NCBI GenBank assembly: GCA_964603125.1
Contig: CAZRUA010000010.1
Span: 1 to 60,077 of the forward strand
DNA: 60,077 nt
Source of the DNA: CAZRUA01 sp964603125
GTDB lineage: Bacteria; Bacteroidota; Bacteroidia; B-17B0; Aurantibacillaceae
Reading direction: 5' to 3'
A model generated the notes under the pieces. It was not told the origin of the DNA, did no database searches, and was given only the letters and a program-made list of their open reading frames with translations. This document shows positions 27,848 through 36,161 of this stretch, in pieces (the first letter of the stretch is position 1; every line of letters begins with the position of its first letter). The position numbers and the translations under genes are program-made.

Positions 27848-28774
27848 ATGAATAAGAACAATAAAATAATAGGCTTTTTGTTTTTGCTAATGTTTGCATC
27901 GTTAGCTAAAGCGCAGCAGCTTCCTCAGTATACTCAGTATATGCTGAATGATTTTGTTATAAATCCTGCAATTGCAGGAAAGAATAATTATTACGATTGT
28001 AAAAGCAATAACCGTTATCAATGGGTGGGCTTAACAGATGCACCACGAACCTATATTCTTTCGGTTAATGGGCCTTTACAAAATCGTAAAATGGGTTTAG
28101 GTGGAAATATTTACACGGATATAGTTGGTCCTACACGTCGTGTTGGATTCCAATTAGCCTATGCTTACCATCTTAAAATTAACGAAACTTATAAATTGTC
28201 TTTTGGTTTAAGTGCTGGATTGTTGCAATATTCAGTAGATGGGCATAAATTGACTTTACATGATAACGATGATGTTGTTTTAACAACAGTATATAGAAGT
28301 AAGCTTGTGCCTGATTTTGGTGCAGGTGCTTATTTTTATAGTGATAAATTATTTGTGAGTTTGGCAGTCCCTCAATTGTGGCAATCAAAGGTTAAATACA
28401 AAAACCATGAGTATACCGATGATAGTAAAATTAAGCCCCATGTATATTTGTTAGCAGGATACAAGTTTTATTTTAATGAAAATTACATGTTAGAGCCTTC
28501 AGTGATGCTTAAATACAATAACCCAACACCGTTAAAAATTGATGCTGGCTTAAGATTTGCTTATCAAGATAAAATTTGGATTGGTGCAGCTTTTAGAACA
28601 CATGATGCAATAACGGCTTTGGTGGGCTATGAGTATAAAAAATGGCTAATGATTGGTTATAGCTATGATATTACAACTACTAATCTTAGAAACTACAGTT
28701 CTGGCTCACATGAGCTAATGTTAGGCTTAAAGTTTATTAAGCCAAAAACTGAATCGACACCCGCAATTGACTAA
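27848..28774 (+). CDS. PorP/SprF-family T9SS outer membrane protein
   Basis: The 308 residues begin with a signal peptide (MNKNNKIIGFLFLLMFASLAKAQ) and the family start QLPQYTQYMLNDFVINPAIAG. The rest is a beta-barrel of alternating strands. SprF-type proteins are paired with type B cargo and needed for its surface delivery in Flavobacterium (family knowledge). It begins two bases after the giant adhesin stop codon, so the two are one transcription unit. I see no terminator before purL, only a weak 7-bp hairpin (28780-28786/28801-28807). Confidence 0.93.
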   Translation: MNKNNKIIGFLFLLMFASLAKAQQLPQYTQYMLNDFVINPAIAGKNNYYDCKSNNRYQWVGLTDAPRTYILSVNGPLQNRKMGLGGNIYTDIVGPTRRVGFQLAYAYHLKINETYKLSFGLSAGLLQYSVDGHKLTLHDNDDVVLTTVYRSKLVPDFGAGAYFYSDKLFVSLAVPQLWQSKVKYKNHEYTDDSKIKPHVYLLAGYKFYFNENYMLEPSVMLKYNNPTPLKIDAGLRFAYQDKIWIGAAFRTHDAITALVGYEYKKWLMIGYSYDITTTNLRNYSSGSHELMLGLKFIKPKTESTPAID

Positions 28775-28875
28775 TTTTTCAATTTGTTTCGGTTTTCATT
28801 CAAATTGGGGGTGTTTTACTCAATTTTCCATCAATTTTGTTAAAAAAATGGGCTTAACTATTTATTAAAATAGTG

Positions 28876-28883
28876 TAAGTTTG
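28876..28883 (+). promoter_or_regulatory. -7 promoter element for purL
   Basis: TAAGTTTG is a perfect TAnnTTTG match 18 bases before the purL ATG. There is no clear TTG at the usual -33 distance; CTT at about 28853 is the nearest. Confidence 0.45.
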
Positions 28884-28901
28884 CCCTTTAATTTTAACAC
28901 T

Positions 28902-31127
28902 ATGGCGGAAGCAACACAAACACTTACAACTGTTGAAACAGCAAAGAAATTAGGTTTATTGCCTGAGGAATTTGATAAGATAAAATCTATTTTAGGACGT
29001 ACCCCAAATTTTACAGAATTATCTATTTTTTCTGTTATGTGGAGTGAACATTGTTCCTACAAAAACTCAATAGTTTGGTTGAAGACTTTGCCTAAGGATG
29101 GTCCTCATATGTTAGCTAAGGCAGGTGAAGAAAATGCAGGTTTGGTTGATATAGGTGACGGTTTAGGCTGTGCTTTTAAAATTGAATCTCATAATCACCC
29201 AAGTGCCTTAGAGCCTTATCAAGGAGCCGCTACAGGTGTGGGTGGTATTAATCGCGATATATTTACGATGGGTGCTCGCCCAATTGCTCAATTAAATTCA
29301 CTGCGCTTTGGAGATATTACTTCTGCAAAAACACAGTGGTTAATAAAGGGTGTTGTTAAAGGTATTGGTGATTATGGAAATGCCTTTGGTATTCCAACAG
29401 TTGGCGGTGAGGTTTTCTTTGACGAAAGTTTTAATGTAAACCCATTGGTTAACGCAATGAGTGTTGGTATTGTAAAGGCTGGTGAAACAGTTAGTGCTAC
29501 TTCTTATGGAGTTGGTAACCCTGTATTTATAGTTGGTTCGGCAACAGGTAAAGATGGTATACATGGAGCTACGTTTGCAAGTGCTGACATTACTGAGGAT
29601 TCAGCTAAGGATTTACCAGCTGTTCAGGTTGGTGATCCATTCCAAGAAAAATTATTATTAGAAGCAACACTTGAAGTAATTAAAACAGGTGCTGTTATTG
29701 GTATGCAAGATATGGGTGCTGCTGGAATAACTTGCAGTACTAGTGAGATGAGTGCAAAAGGTAAGCATGGTATGAATATTTGGTTGGATAAAGTTCCTAC
29801 GCGCCAAGCAAATATGCAACCATTTGAAATTTTATTAAGCGAAAGCCAAGAACGTATGCTTATTGTTGTTGAAAAGGGAAGAGAAGAAGAAGTGTTTGCT
29901 GTTTTCGAAAAATGGGATTTGAACTGTTCATTAATTGGTGAAGTTACCGAAGGTGATCGTTTAAAATATTATATGAAAGGTGAGTTGGTTGCTGATGTTC
30001 CTGCTGATGATTTAGTGTTGGGTGGTGGTGCTCCAATATATCACCGTGAATACAAGGAACCAGCTTATTATGCTGAATCAAAAAAATTCAAATTAGAAGA
30101 TGTTCCTGAGCCTACAAACTTAAAGGATGTAATGAATCATTTGGTTTCTCATCCTAATATAGCCTCAAAACGCTGGATTTACAACCAGTACGATAGCATG
30201 GTAGGTACTGTAAACATGAGTACCAATATTAAATCTGATGCTGCAATTGTAAATATTAAAGATACAAATAAGGCACTGGCTTTAACCGTTGATTGCAATA
30301 GTCGTTATGTGAATGCTGACCCAGAGGTTGGATGCGCTATTGCGGTTTCTGAAGCAGCGCGTAATATTGTTTGTAGTGGTGGTGAGGCAAGTGCGGTAAC
30401 CAATTGTTTAAATTTTGGTAATCCATACAACCCGGAAGTTTATTGGCAATTTGTGGGAGCAATAAAAGGAATGGGAGCAGCTTGTACAAAATTTAGCACA
30501 CCAGTAACTGGCGGTAATGTTAGTTTTTATAATCAATCTTCTTATGAAGGACCTGTTTTTCCAACTCCAACAATTGGTATGTTAGGAATTCTTGCAAATA
30601 AAGAAACACAAACAGGAATGGCCTTTAAAACTGAAGGCGATTATATTTATGTAATTGGCGAAAACCAAAATGATTTAGGAAGCTCTGAATATGTTTATTC
30701 ATATCATAAGATAAAAAATACACCAGCACCATATTTTAATTTGGATGAAGAGTTTAATGTACAAAACTGTGTTAAGGGTGTTATCAAAGCTAAACTAATT
30801 GAGTCTGCTCATGATTGCTCTGATGGTGGTTTGTTTATAAGCCTTATGGAATCGGCAATGTGCAAAGGTTTAGGTTTTGATATTTCAACCGACAAAAATT
30901 TTAGAAAAGATGTTTTCTTATTTAGTGAAGCACAAAGTCGTGTTGTTGTTAGTGTGAAAAAGGAAAATGAAATTGCTTTTGTTGATGAATTAAAAAAGCA
31001 CAACATTAAATTTAGTAAATTGGGCTTTGTTAAAGGAAAAGAAGTGATGATTGATGGTGAAGTTTTTGGTAGTGTTAGTGAGTTTAAAAATTTATACGAT
31101 ACTTCAATAGAAAAGCACTTGATATAA
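28902..31127 (+). CDS. purL: Phosphoribosylformylglycinamidine synthase subunit PurL
   Basis: It converts formylglycinamide ribonucleotide to the amidine form in purine synthesis, using ammonia from PurQ with the help of PurS. The 741 residues are the size of the stand-alone subunit. I start at ATG 28902-28904 (MAEATQTLT), not the TTG seven codons earlier, which falls inside the -7 box. Motifs are FSVMWSEHCSYKNS, ATGVGGINRDIFTMGARPIA and the second-half DCSDGG. Its own -7 box follows the SprF gene. The next gene starts immediately after its TAA, so a T9SS cassette is probably expressed with it. Confidence 0.96.
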   Translation: MAEATQTLTTVETAKKLGLLPEEFDKIKSILGRTPNFTELSIFSVMWSEHCSYKNSIVWLKTLPKDGPHMLAKAGEENAGLVDIGDGLGCAFKIESHNHPSALEPYQGAATGVGGINRDIFTMGARPIAQLNSLRFGDITSAKTQWLIKGVVKGIGDYGNAFGIPTVGGEVFFDESFNVNPLVNAMSVGIVKAGETVSATSYGVGNPVFIVGSATGKDGIHGATFASADITEDSAKDLPAVQVGDPFQEKLLLEATLEVIKTGAVIGMQDMGAAGITCSTSEMSAKGKHGMNIWLDKVPTRQANMQPFEILLSESQERMLIVVEKGREEEVFAVFEKWDLNCSLIGEVTEGDRLKYYMKGELVADVPADDLVLGGGAPIYHREYKEPAYYAESKKFKLEDVPEPTNLKDVMNHLVSHPNIASKRWIYNQYDSMVGTVNMSTNIKSDAAIVNIKDTNKALALTVDCNSRYVNADPEVGCAIAVSEAARNIVCSGGEASAVTNCLNFGNPYNPEVYWQFVGAIKGMGAACTKFSTPVTGGNVSFYNQSSYEGPVFPTPTIGMLGILANKETQTGMAFKTEGDYIYVIGENQNDLGSSEYVYSYHKIKNTPAPYFNLDEEFNVQNCVKGVIKAKLIESAHDCSDGGLFISLMESAMCKGLGFDISTDKNFRKDVFLFSEAQSRVVVSVKKENEIAFVDELKKHNIKFSKLGFVKGKEVMIDGEVFGSVSEFKNLYDTSIEKHLI

Positions 31128-31832
31128 ATGAAGTTTTGGCTGTATATATTTTTGTTTTTTGTTTCAGTTGGGTATTCTCAAGTAACAAAGCAATTTGAAT
31201 ATATTAATGCTGTTCGTTTTGATTCTTTAGCTATGTACGAGAAGGCTGAAGAAGAGTTGAATAAATTAGCTTCTAATTTTTCGGATAATGATACTGTTGT
31301 TTGTTTAAGAGCAAAGCTTTTAGCAGAAGAAGGTGAGTATAGAAAATCCTTGCGAGAAACTAAGTTGTTAATTAAACGGAATAAGAACTATTCGGATGCT
31401 TGGTTTATTAGAGGTTTAGCTAAGGCAAAGTCGGGAAATTATGAAGGAGGAATTCATGATTTTAAGATGGCAATAAAGTTAAATCCCACAAATGAAAAGT
31501 ATTATTATGATAAGGGTTTAGCTTATGCTTTGCTTGATAATTACAAAAGAGCTATAGAATGTTTTTCAAAGGCAATCGAGTTAAATCCTAATTATGCGCA
31601 TGCATATTTTAATCGCGGTTATTGGCTTGAGGTTGATGGGCAAGTGGACAAAGCAATTCCAGATTTTGAACAAGCGTTGAAATTGGATGCAAATAATCAG
31701 CAAATCTATTTAGAATTAGCAACAGCTTTTTTAAAGAAAAAAGATTATGGTAAAGCATGCGAGAGTTTAAATAAGGCAATAAGTCTCGGATATGTGGCAA
31801 CTGAACAATTAAAAAAGGATTTCTGTAAATGA
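31128..31832 (+). CDS. Exported TPR-repeat protein
   Basis: The 234 residues start with a signal peptide (MKFWLYIFLFFVSVGYSQ). At least four tetratricopeptide repeats follow from ~residue 55, e.g. AWFIRGLAKAKSGNYEGGI, YYDKGLAYALLDNYKRAIE and AYFNRGYWLEVDGQVDKAI. TPRs are protein-binding scaffolds; the signal places it in the periplasm or outer membrane. The ATG follows the purL TAA directly, and its stop codon overlaps the next start (ATGA). Context suggests it helps export or assembly of the following type B cargo (inference); its partner is unknown. Confidence 0.85.
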   Translation: MKFWLYIFLFFVSVGYSQVTKQFEYINAVRFDSLAMYEKAEEELNKLASNFSDNDTVVCLRAKLLAEEGEYRKSLRETKLLIKRNKNYSDAWFIRGLAKAKSGNYEGGIHDFKMAIKLNPTNEKYYYDKGLAYALLDNYKRAIECFSKAIELNPNYAHAYFNRGYWLEVDGQVDKAIPDFEQALKLDANNQQIYLELATAFLKKKDYGKACESLNKAISLGYVATEQLKKDFCK

Positions 31833-32404
31833 TGAATATGTTTAACCATAATAAAAAGATGATGGTGAATATTTTATTCATTTTGTTGTTTTTATCGGCA
31901 GGATTAAACGCGCAAATCTTTACGGTAAGTGATAGCATTGTTAACGAGCAATGTTCAAAGGGTTCTATTTTCCTTAATGTTTCCGGAGGAACTGCTCCTT
32001 ATACTTATTCCTGGAGTAATGGCGATTTAACGCAAGATATTAATAATCTTGTTGTAGGTTCATATTCAGTTACCATTACGGATGCTGCTTTAAATGATAC
32101 TGTTATTAATTTTAAAGTAGAGCAAGAGTTATGTAAGGTTGTTTTTAATAATGTGTTTACACCGAATGATGATGGTATTAATGACACTTGGTCGGGAGGC
32201 AACTTGGATAAACACCCTAATTTTTTACTTCAGGTTTTTAATAGCTGGGGACAAAAAGTAATGGAACAAAATTCTACTTGGCAAGCATGGGATGGAAAGG
32301 CTCATGGTATCAAGGTTCCAGACGGTACGTATTACTATGTTTTTTTATATGACAAATCTAAGAGTGATGTGATAGAAAAAGGTTCAGTAACAATTATTAG
32401 ATGA
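31829..32404 (+). CDS. Minimal type B T9SS cargo with one SprB-like repeat
   Basis: The 191 residues are a signal region (two Met-rich starts; hydrophobic ILFILLFLSAGLNAQ), one SprB-like repeat (residues ~44-100, with GGTAPYTYSWSNGD) and a gliding-motility-associated C-terminal domain (FNNVFTPNDDGINDTW ... WDGKAHGIKVPDGTYYY). Nothing else is present, making it one of the smallest layouts such a protein could have. The repeat lacks the inner cysteine pair of the giant adhesin. It overlaps the TPR gene and the SprF gene by four bases each (ATGA), so translation is coupled. Confidence 0.85.
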   Translation: MMNMFNHNKKMMVNILFILLFLSAGLNAQIFTVSDSIVNEQCSKGSIFLNVSGGTAPYTYSWSNGDLTQDINNLVVGSYSVTITDAALNDTVINFKVEQELCKVVFNNVFTPNDDGINDTWSGGNLDKHPNFLLQVFNSWGQKVMEQNSTWQAWDGKAHGIKVPDGTYYYVFLYDKSKSDVIEKGSVTIIR

Positions 32405-33354
32405 GAAAATTTGGAGTCATATTTATGTTGTTTTTAACTGTTAGTTTAAATGCTCAACAAACTAATAACTATGGGCAATATACGCTTAATGCATATGGCA
32501 TGAATCCTGCGTATCCAGGGAGTCATCCGGGATTAGAGTTTTATACAGGGCGTAGAATGCAATGGGTTGGATTTGACAATAACCCACGTACAACTTTTCT
32601 TAGTGCTACATACACTATAAAACCAAGATTTTCTTACAGAGCTTGGCATGGCTTAGGAGCTTATGTAGAAGAGGATAAGCGTGGATTGTTTTTATCTAAG
32701 TCAACACACGTTTCTTACGCTTATCATACACGTATAGTAACTGGTAAATTTATTTCTTTTGGTTTGGCAGTTGGCTTACGAACTGTTGGTTATAGTACAT
32801 CTTTGCAAAGTAGTTACGATCCTGCCCTTCAAAACTTAAGTAAGAATTTAAATATTTACCCTGACTTTATTCCTGGCTTCAGGTTTTATTCAAAAAAAAT
32901 GTATTTGGATTTAAGTGTTCGTCAACTTTATAAAAATCAGTTGAAGCAAGGCAGCAAAGAAAGCGGAACACCTAGTAAATTAGTTCCAACATTTTATTTC
33001 ACTTATGGAAGACGTATTCACTTAGGTTCAAACGAATATATCATTATCCCAAATGTTCATATTCAACAATCGCTGCGCTCGCTGCCTTTGGTTAACTTTG
33101 GTTTGTTGGCATATTATCGCAAAAAAGTTGGATTAGGTGTAAATTACAGAGTAAACAATGCACTTGCGGCACAATTACATGTTCGTTTCTTGAAAAATGC
33201 TATATGTGGAATTTCGTATGAGTATACAACAAGTAAATTTAGATTAGCATCAGCTAATACTTTAGAGATTATTCTGGGCTTTACTCCAATGGGTGGAGAC
33301 GATGATAGGTCAATGCGAACAAACGTTGCGGCTTGTCCTGATTTTGATTTTTAA
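32401..33354 (+). CDS. PorP/SprF-family T9SS outer membrane protein (second copy)
   Basis: The 317 residues start with a signal peptide (MRKFGVIFMLFLTVSLNAQ) and the family opening NYGQYTLNAYGMNPAYPGS, followed by barrel strands. It shares the overall plan with the SprF protein at 27848 (e.g. RxQWVGFDNNPRTTFLS versus RYQWVGLTDAPRTYILS), but most other positions differ. Last gene of purL-TPR-cargo-SprF, converging on rimK with an 11-base gap. It is probably dedicated to the small cargo just upstream. Confidence 0.92.
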   Translation: MRKFGVIFMLFLTVSLNAQQTNNYGQYTLNAYGMNPAYPGSHPGLEFYTGRRMQWVGFDNNPRTTFLSATYTIKPRFSYRAWHGLGAYVEEDKRGLFLSKSTHVSYAYHTRIVTGKFISFGLAVGLRTVGYSTSLQSSYDPALQNLSKNLNIYPDFIPGFRFYSKKMYLDLSVRQLYKNQLKQGSKESGTPSKLVPTFYFTYGRRIHLGSNEYIIIPNVHIQQSLRSLPLVNFGLLAYYRKKVGLGVNYRVNNALAAQLHVRFLKNAICGISYEYTTSKFRLASANTLEIILGFTPMGGDDDRSMRTNVAACPDFDF

Positions 33355-33365
33355 GAATTGTAATT

Positions 33366-34256
33366 TTAGCCTTCGTTAGCGGTATATTCGTTCCGCTCAA
33401 TGTAATCAATTATTTTCCCTGCAATATCAATACCAGTAGCTCTCTCAATACCTTCTAATCCTGGTGAAGAGTTCACTTCCATAACCAACGGACCTCTTTC
33501 GCTTTGTAACATATCTACACCTGCAATTCCTAAACCAAGCTTGCGAGCAGCTTTTATTGCAGTTGCTTTTTCCTCGGGACTAAGTTTAATTAATGTTGCA
33601 CTTCCGCCTTGGTGTAAATTCGATCTAAATTCGCCCTCACGTGCTTGACGCTTCATTGCGCCTACCACTTGTCCATCAACTACAAAAGCTCTAATGTCAG
33701 CTCCTTTAGCTTCTTTAATGAATTCTTGAACCAACATGTTCGCTTCAAGTTTTAAAAAAGCTTCAATAACAGATTTTGCCGCTTTATTGTTTTCAGCAAG
33801 TATAACACCAATACCTTGAGTGCCTTCTAGTAGTTTGATTACACAAGGCGCACCACCTATCGTTTCAATCATGTTATCTATATCTTTAGGTTGATTGGCA
33901 AATGCAGTTTTTGGCATTCCTATTCCAGCACGAGCCAGTATTTGTAAGCTGCGCAGTTTATCTCTACTTCTCACTAATGCTTGTGATTCAACAGCGGTGA
34001 AAATTTTCATCATCTCAAACTGACGAACTACAGCAGCTCCATAAAAAGTAACACTAGCTCCAATACGAGGAATAACGGCGTCTACAGCGGTGATTTCTTT
34101 TCCGTTATAGTAAATGTGTGGGCGACCTTTTTCAATTACTAAAACACATTTCATGTGATCTAAAAGTAACACTTCATGCCCTCTGTTTTCAGCAGCTTCA
34201 ACTAAACGCTTAGTTGAATAAATATTTTTACCTCTTGATAATATTGCAATTTTCAT
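33366..34256 (-). CDS. rimK: ATP-grasp glutamate ligase (RimK family)
   Basis: RimK adds glutamate residues to the C-terminus of ribosomal protein S6 or makes poly-glutamate (family knowledge). The 296 residues match the family. An N-terminal pre-ATP-grasp domain (KIAILSRGKNIYSTKRLVEAA) is followed by an ATP-grasp fold with VIKLLEGTQGIGVILAEN, the metal-binding DIRAFVVDGQVVGAMKRQA and the terminal VMEVNSSPGLEGIERATG. It has its own promoter within the 109 bases after the RimB-like gene, which encodes its known functional partner. Confidence 0.93.
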   Translation of the reverse strand: MKIAILSRGKNIYSTKRLVEAAENRGHEVLLLDHMKCVLVIEKGRPHIYYNGKEITAVDAVIPRIGASVTFYGAAVVRQFEMMKIFTAVESQALVRSRDKLRSLQILARAGIGMPKTAFANQPKDIDNMIETIGGAPCVIKLLEGTQGIGVILAENNKAAKSVIEAFLKLEANMLVQEFIKEAKGADIRAFVVDGQVVGAMKRQAREGEFRSNLHQGGSATLIKLSPEEKATAIKAARKLGLGIAGVDMLQSERGPLVMEVNSSPGLEGIERATGIDIAGKIIDYIERNEYTANEG

Positions 34257-34333
34257 AACTATGTTTTTTTGTAACAGAAACAGCTATTTATTAAAGCAGA
34301 TTTCGATTAGATGTATAGGTTTAATTAGTAACT

Positions 34334-34365
34334 TAAAGGTAAGAATAGGATTTTGTATAAGCAAA
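34334..34365 (-). promoter_or_regulatory. Promoter of rimK
   Basis: On the minus strand TTTG (34362-34365) and TACCTTTA (34334-34341) are 20 bases apart, matching TTTG / TAnnTTTG except the last base. The -33 box touches the stop codon of the RimB-like gene. Confidence 0.5.
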
Positions 34366-34815
34366 TTATTTTTGTTTCAATAGGCCGCCAGTATGTATGT
34401 TTGCCACATCAATAATAAATTTGTTTTTAAGGAGTTTTCGTCCTATTAAAATTGGGTAACGCATAGAGGCTCTATCGGTAAGTGAAATTTTGCAGCGTAT
34501 ATTTTTTTTAGCCATCCTCACTAAAGTAGAAATAATGTATCTTTCTTCAGTTTCACCAGATGAACTTTTAATTATTTTTTTGCTAAAATGGGTAAACTGA
34601 TGCTCCTGCTCATTATATTCGGGATGCGATGGATCAAGCAATTTAAAGCATAATGTAGCCTTCCCATTTATTTCTCTTTCTTCAATGTCATGGCAGTGAA
34701 GTGCTGTTGTGTATGCACCCGTATCAATTTTAGCTTCAATATTAAACATGCCTAATTCGGGAAAATCAACAAATTCTCTTCTCCCAATTAGGCGTATTTT
34801 ATTTTTTTTAATCAT
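34366..34815 (-). CDS. RimB-like retropepsin (ATP-dependent zinc protease family)
   Basis: The 149 residues contain AKIDTGAYTTALHC, the D-T-G-A motif of a single-domain retropepsin, and the closing RYPILIGRKLLKNKFIIDV. This family (PF05618) often sits beside RimK, and in Proteobacteria RimB acts on the poly-glutamate tail that RimK adds (family knowledge). It is on the same strand as rimK, 109 bases upstream, and follows the ABC permease gene by three bases, so it is transcribed with the exporter. It is short but complete. Confidence 0.88.
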   Translation of the reverse strand: MIKKNKIRLIGRREFVDFPELGMFNIEAKIDTGAYTTALHCHDIEEREINGKATLCFKLLDPSHPEYNEQEHQFTHFSKKIIKSSSGETEERYIISTLVRMAKKNIRCKISLTDRASMRYPILIGRKLLKNKFIIDVANIHTGGLLKQK

Positions 34816-34818
34816 TAT

Positions 34819-36159
34819 TTATGCTTTATAAAATAGCCATTTACCTAGTTCGCGCCATGTAACTTTTTTACCATACATTAAAATACCTGTGCGATAAATA
34901 CGAGCAGCTAACCAAACCATTCCAACAAAACTTGCTATTAGTATTAAAAGTGACACTGCAATTTCCCACATTGGAACTCCCTGAGGCATTCTAACCATCA
35001 TAACAATTGGTGAAGTAAATGGTACAAATGAGAGTATTTTACCAATACTACCTTCAGGATTTACCATGGTTGCATAAGCTCCAAAATAGGCTATCATGAG
35101 CGGAACCATGGCGACGACCATAAATTGTTGGGAATCTGTTTCACTATCAACAGCCGAACCAATAGCCGCAAACATTGCACTGTAAAGTAGGTAACCTCCA
35201 ATGAAGTAAAGGAAGAAGCAAACTAAAATTGCTATGATATCTTTTTTATTAAACTCGTTAATCAATTTTGCAACCTCTTTATTTTTACCATACATGTCTT
35301 TTTTAACTTCTTTCATATCAACACTACTCCCTTGTTTAAAGACTTGCTCCTTTACTTCGTTTAGTTTGTCAGTGTCTTGGATTTGTTTTGATAATAATGT
35401 ACTTGTTACAAAAGTTGATAAAACAAAACTTAAAATTACCCAAAGCAAAAATTGTGTGACACCTACAAGCGCTACACCAATAATTTTACCAAGCATTAAT
35501 TGAAATGGTTTTACGGATGAAATAATAACTTCAACTATACGACTTGTTTTCTCTTCCATTACGCCGCGCATTACTTGCATTCCGTAAAACAACACGAAAA
35601 AGAAAATTAAAATACCGCACACAAAGCCAATTGCCATGGTTGCATTCCCTTTTGTTTCTTTTCCTTGGGTAACATCTTCAACAACTGTTTCTAAATTTAC
35701 TTCGCAATTTTTTATGATTTTTGGGTCTATTCGATTAGCGTATAGTTTAGCATCATTCAGTTTTTTCTCAACCTCTTTCTCTAAATACTCTGTTAAGCTT
35801 ATGCCTGGCGCTTTTTTAACGTAAACCTTAAGTTGTGGCACTGCATTGTTTAATGCTCCACTTTCTATTACTGCAACCGCTGTGTATTTATCTTTTTCTA
35901 AATCTTTTATTGCATCTTCCAAAGAAATTTCCGGAAAATAGAATTTTAGTTTTTTTGTATCCTCAATATTGTTTTTAATAATTAAGCTGTTGTCAATTAT
36001 TGCAACCTTATGTTCTGTTTGATCTGCATCAGCGGCATAAACCATGAAGTACATAACTGCGGCCATTAACACAGGACCTAAGATTGTCATTACAATAAAT
36101 GATTTTTTTCTTACTCGCGTAATGTATTCGCGCCAAATAATTAATCTAATTTTCCTCAT
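34819..36159 (-). CDS. ABC-2 type exporter permease (NatB-like)
   Basis: The 446 residues have one membrane helix at ~20-42, a soluble extracytoplasmic loop to ~170 (VAIIDNSLIIKNNIED ... VEKKLNDAKLYANR), and about five helices in the second half. This is the ABC2_membrane_3 layout of NatB and YhaP. A conserved patch, GVMEEKTSRIVEVIISSVKPFQLMLGK, marks the family. Its ATPase gene is two bases upstream. The substrate is unknown; relatives export sodium or act on peptides and lipids. Confidence 0.88.
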   Translation of the reverse strand: MRKIRLIIWREYITRVRKKSFIVMTILGPVLMAAVMYFMVYAADADQTEHKVAIIDNSLIIKNNIEDTKKLKFYFPEISLEDAIKDLEKDKYTAVAVIESGALNNAVPQLKVYVKKAPGISLTEYLEKEVEKKLNDAKLYANRIDPKIIKNCEVNLETVVEDVTQGKETKGNATMAIGFVCGILIFFFVLFYGMQVMRGVMEEKTSRIVEVIISSVKPFQLMLGKIIGVALVGVTQFLLWVILSFVLSTFVTSTLLSKQIQDTDKLNEVKEQVFKQGSSVDMKEVKKDMYGKNKEVAKLINEFNKKDIIAILVCFFLYFIGGYLLYSAMFAAIGSAVDSETDSQQFMVVAMVPLMIAYFGAYATMVNPEGSIGKILSFVPFTSPIVMMVRMPQGVPMWEIAVSLLILIASFVGMVWLAARIYRTGILMYGKKVTWRELGKWLFYKA

Positions 36160-36161
36160 AT

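Noticed and set aside
19233..28774. Calling the giant protein sprB and its partner sprF outright
   Set aside because: SprB repeats and SprF-like barrels occur in many non-gliding species; orthology to the Flavobacterium genes cannot be shown here.
28780..28807. Hairpin CAATTTG/CAAATTG after the first SprF as terminator
   Set aside because: Only seven A/T-rich pairs, a 14-base loop and no T-run.
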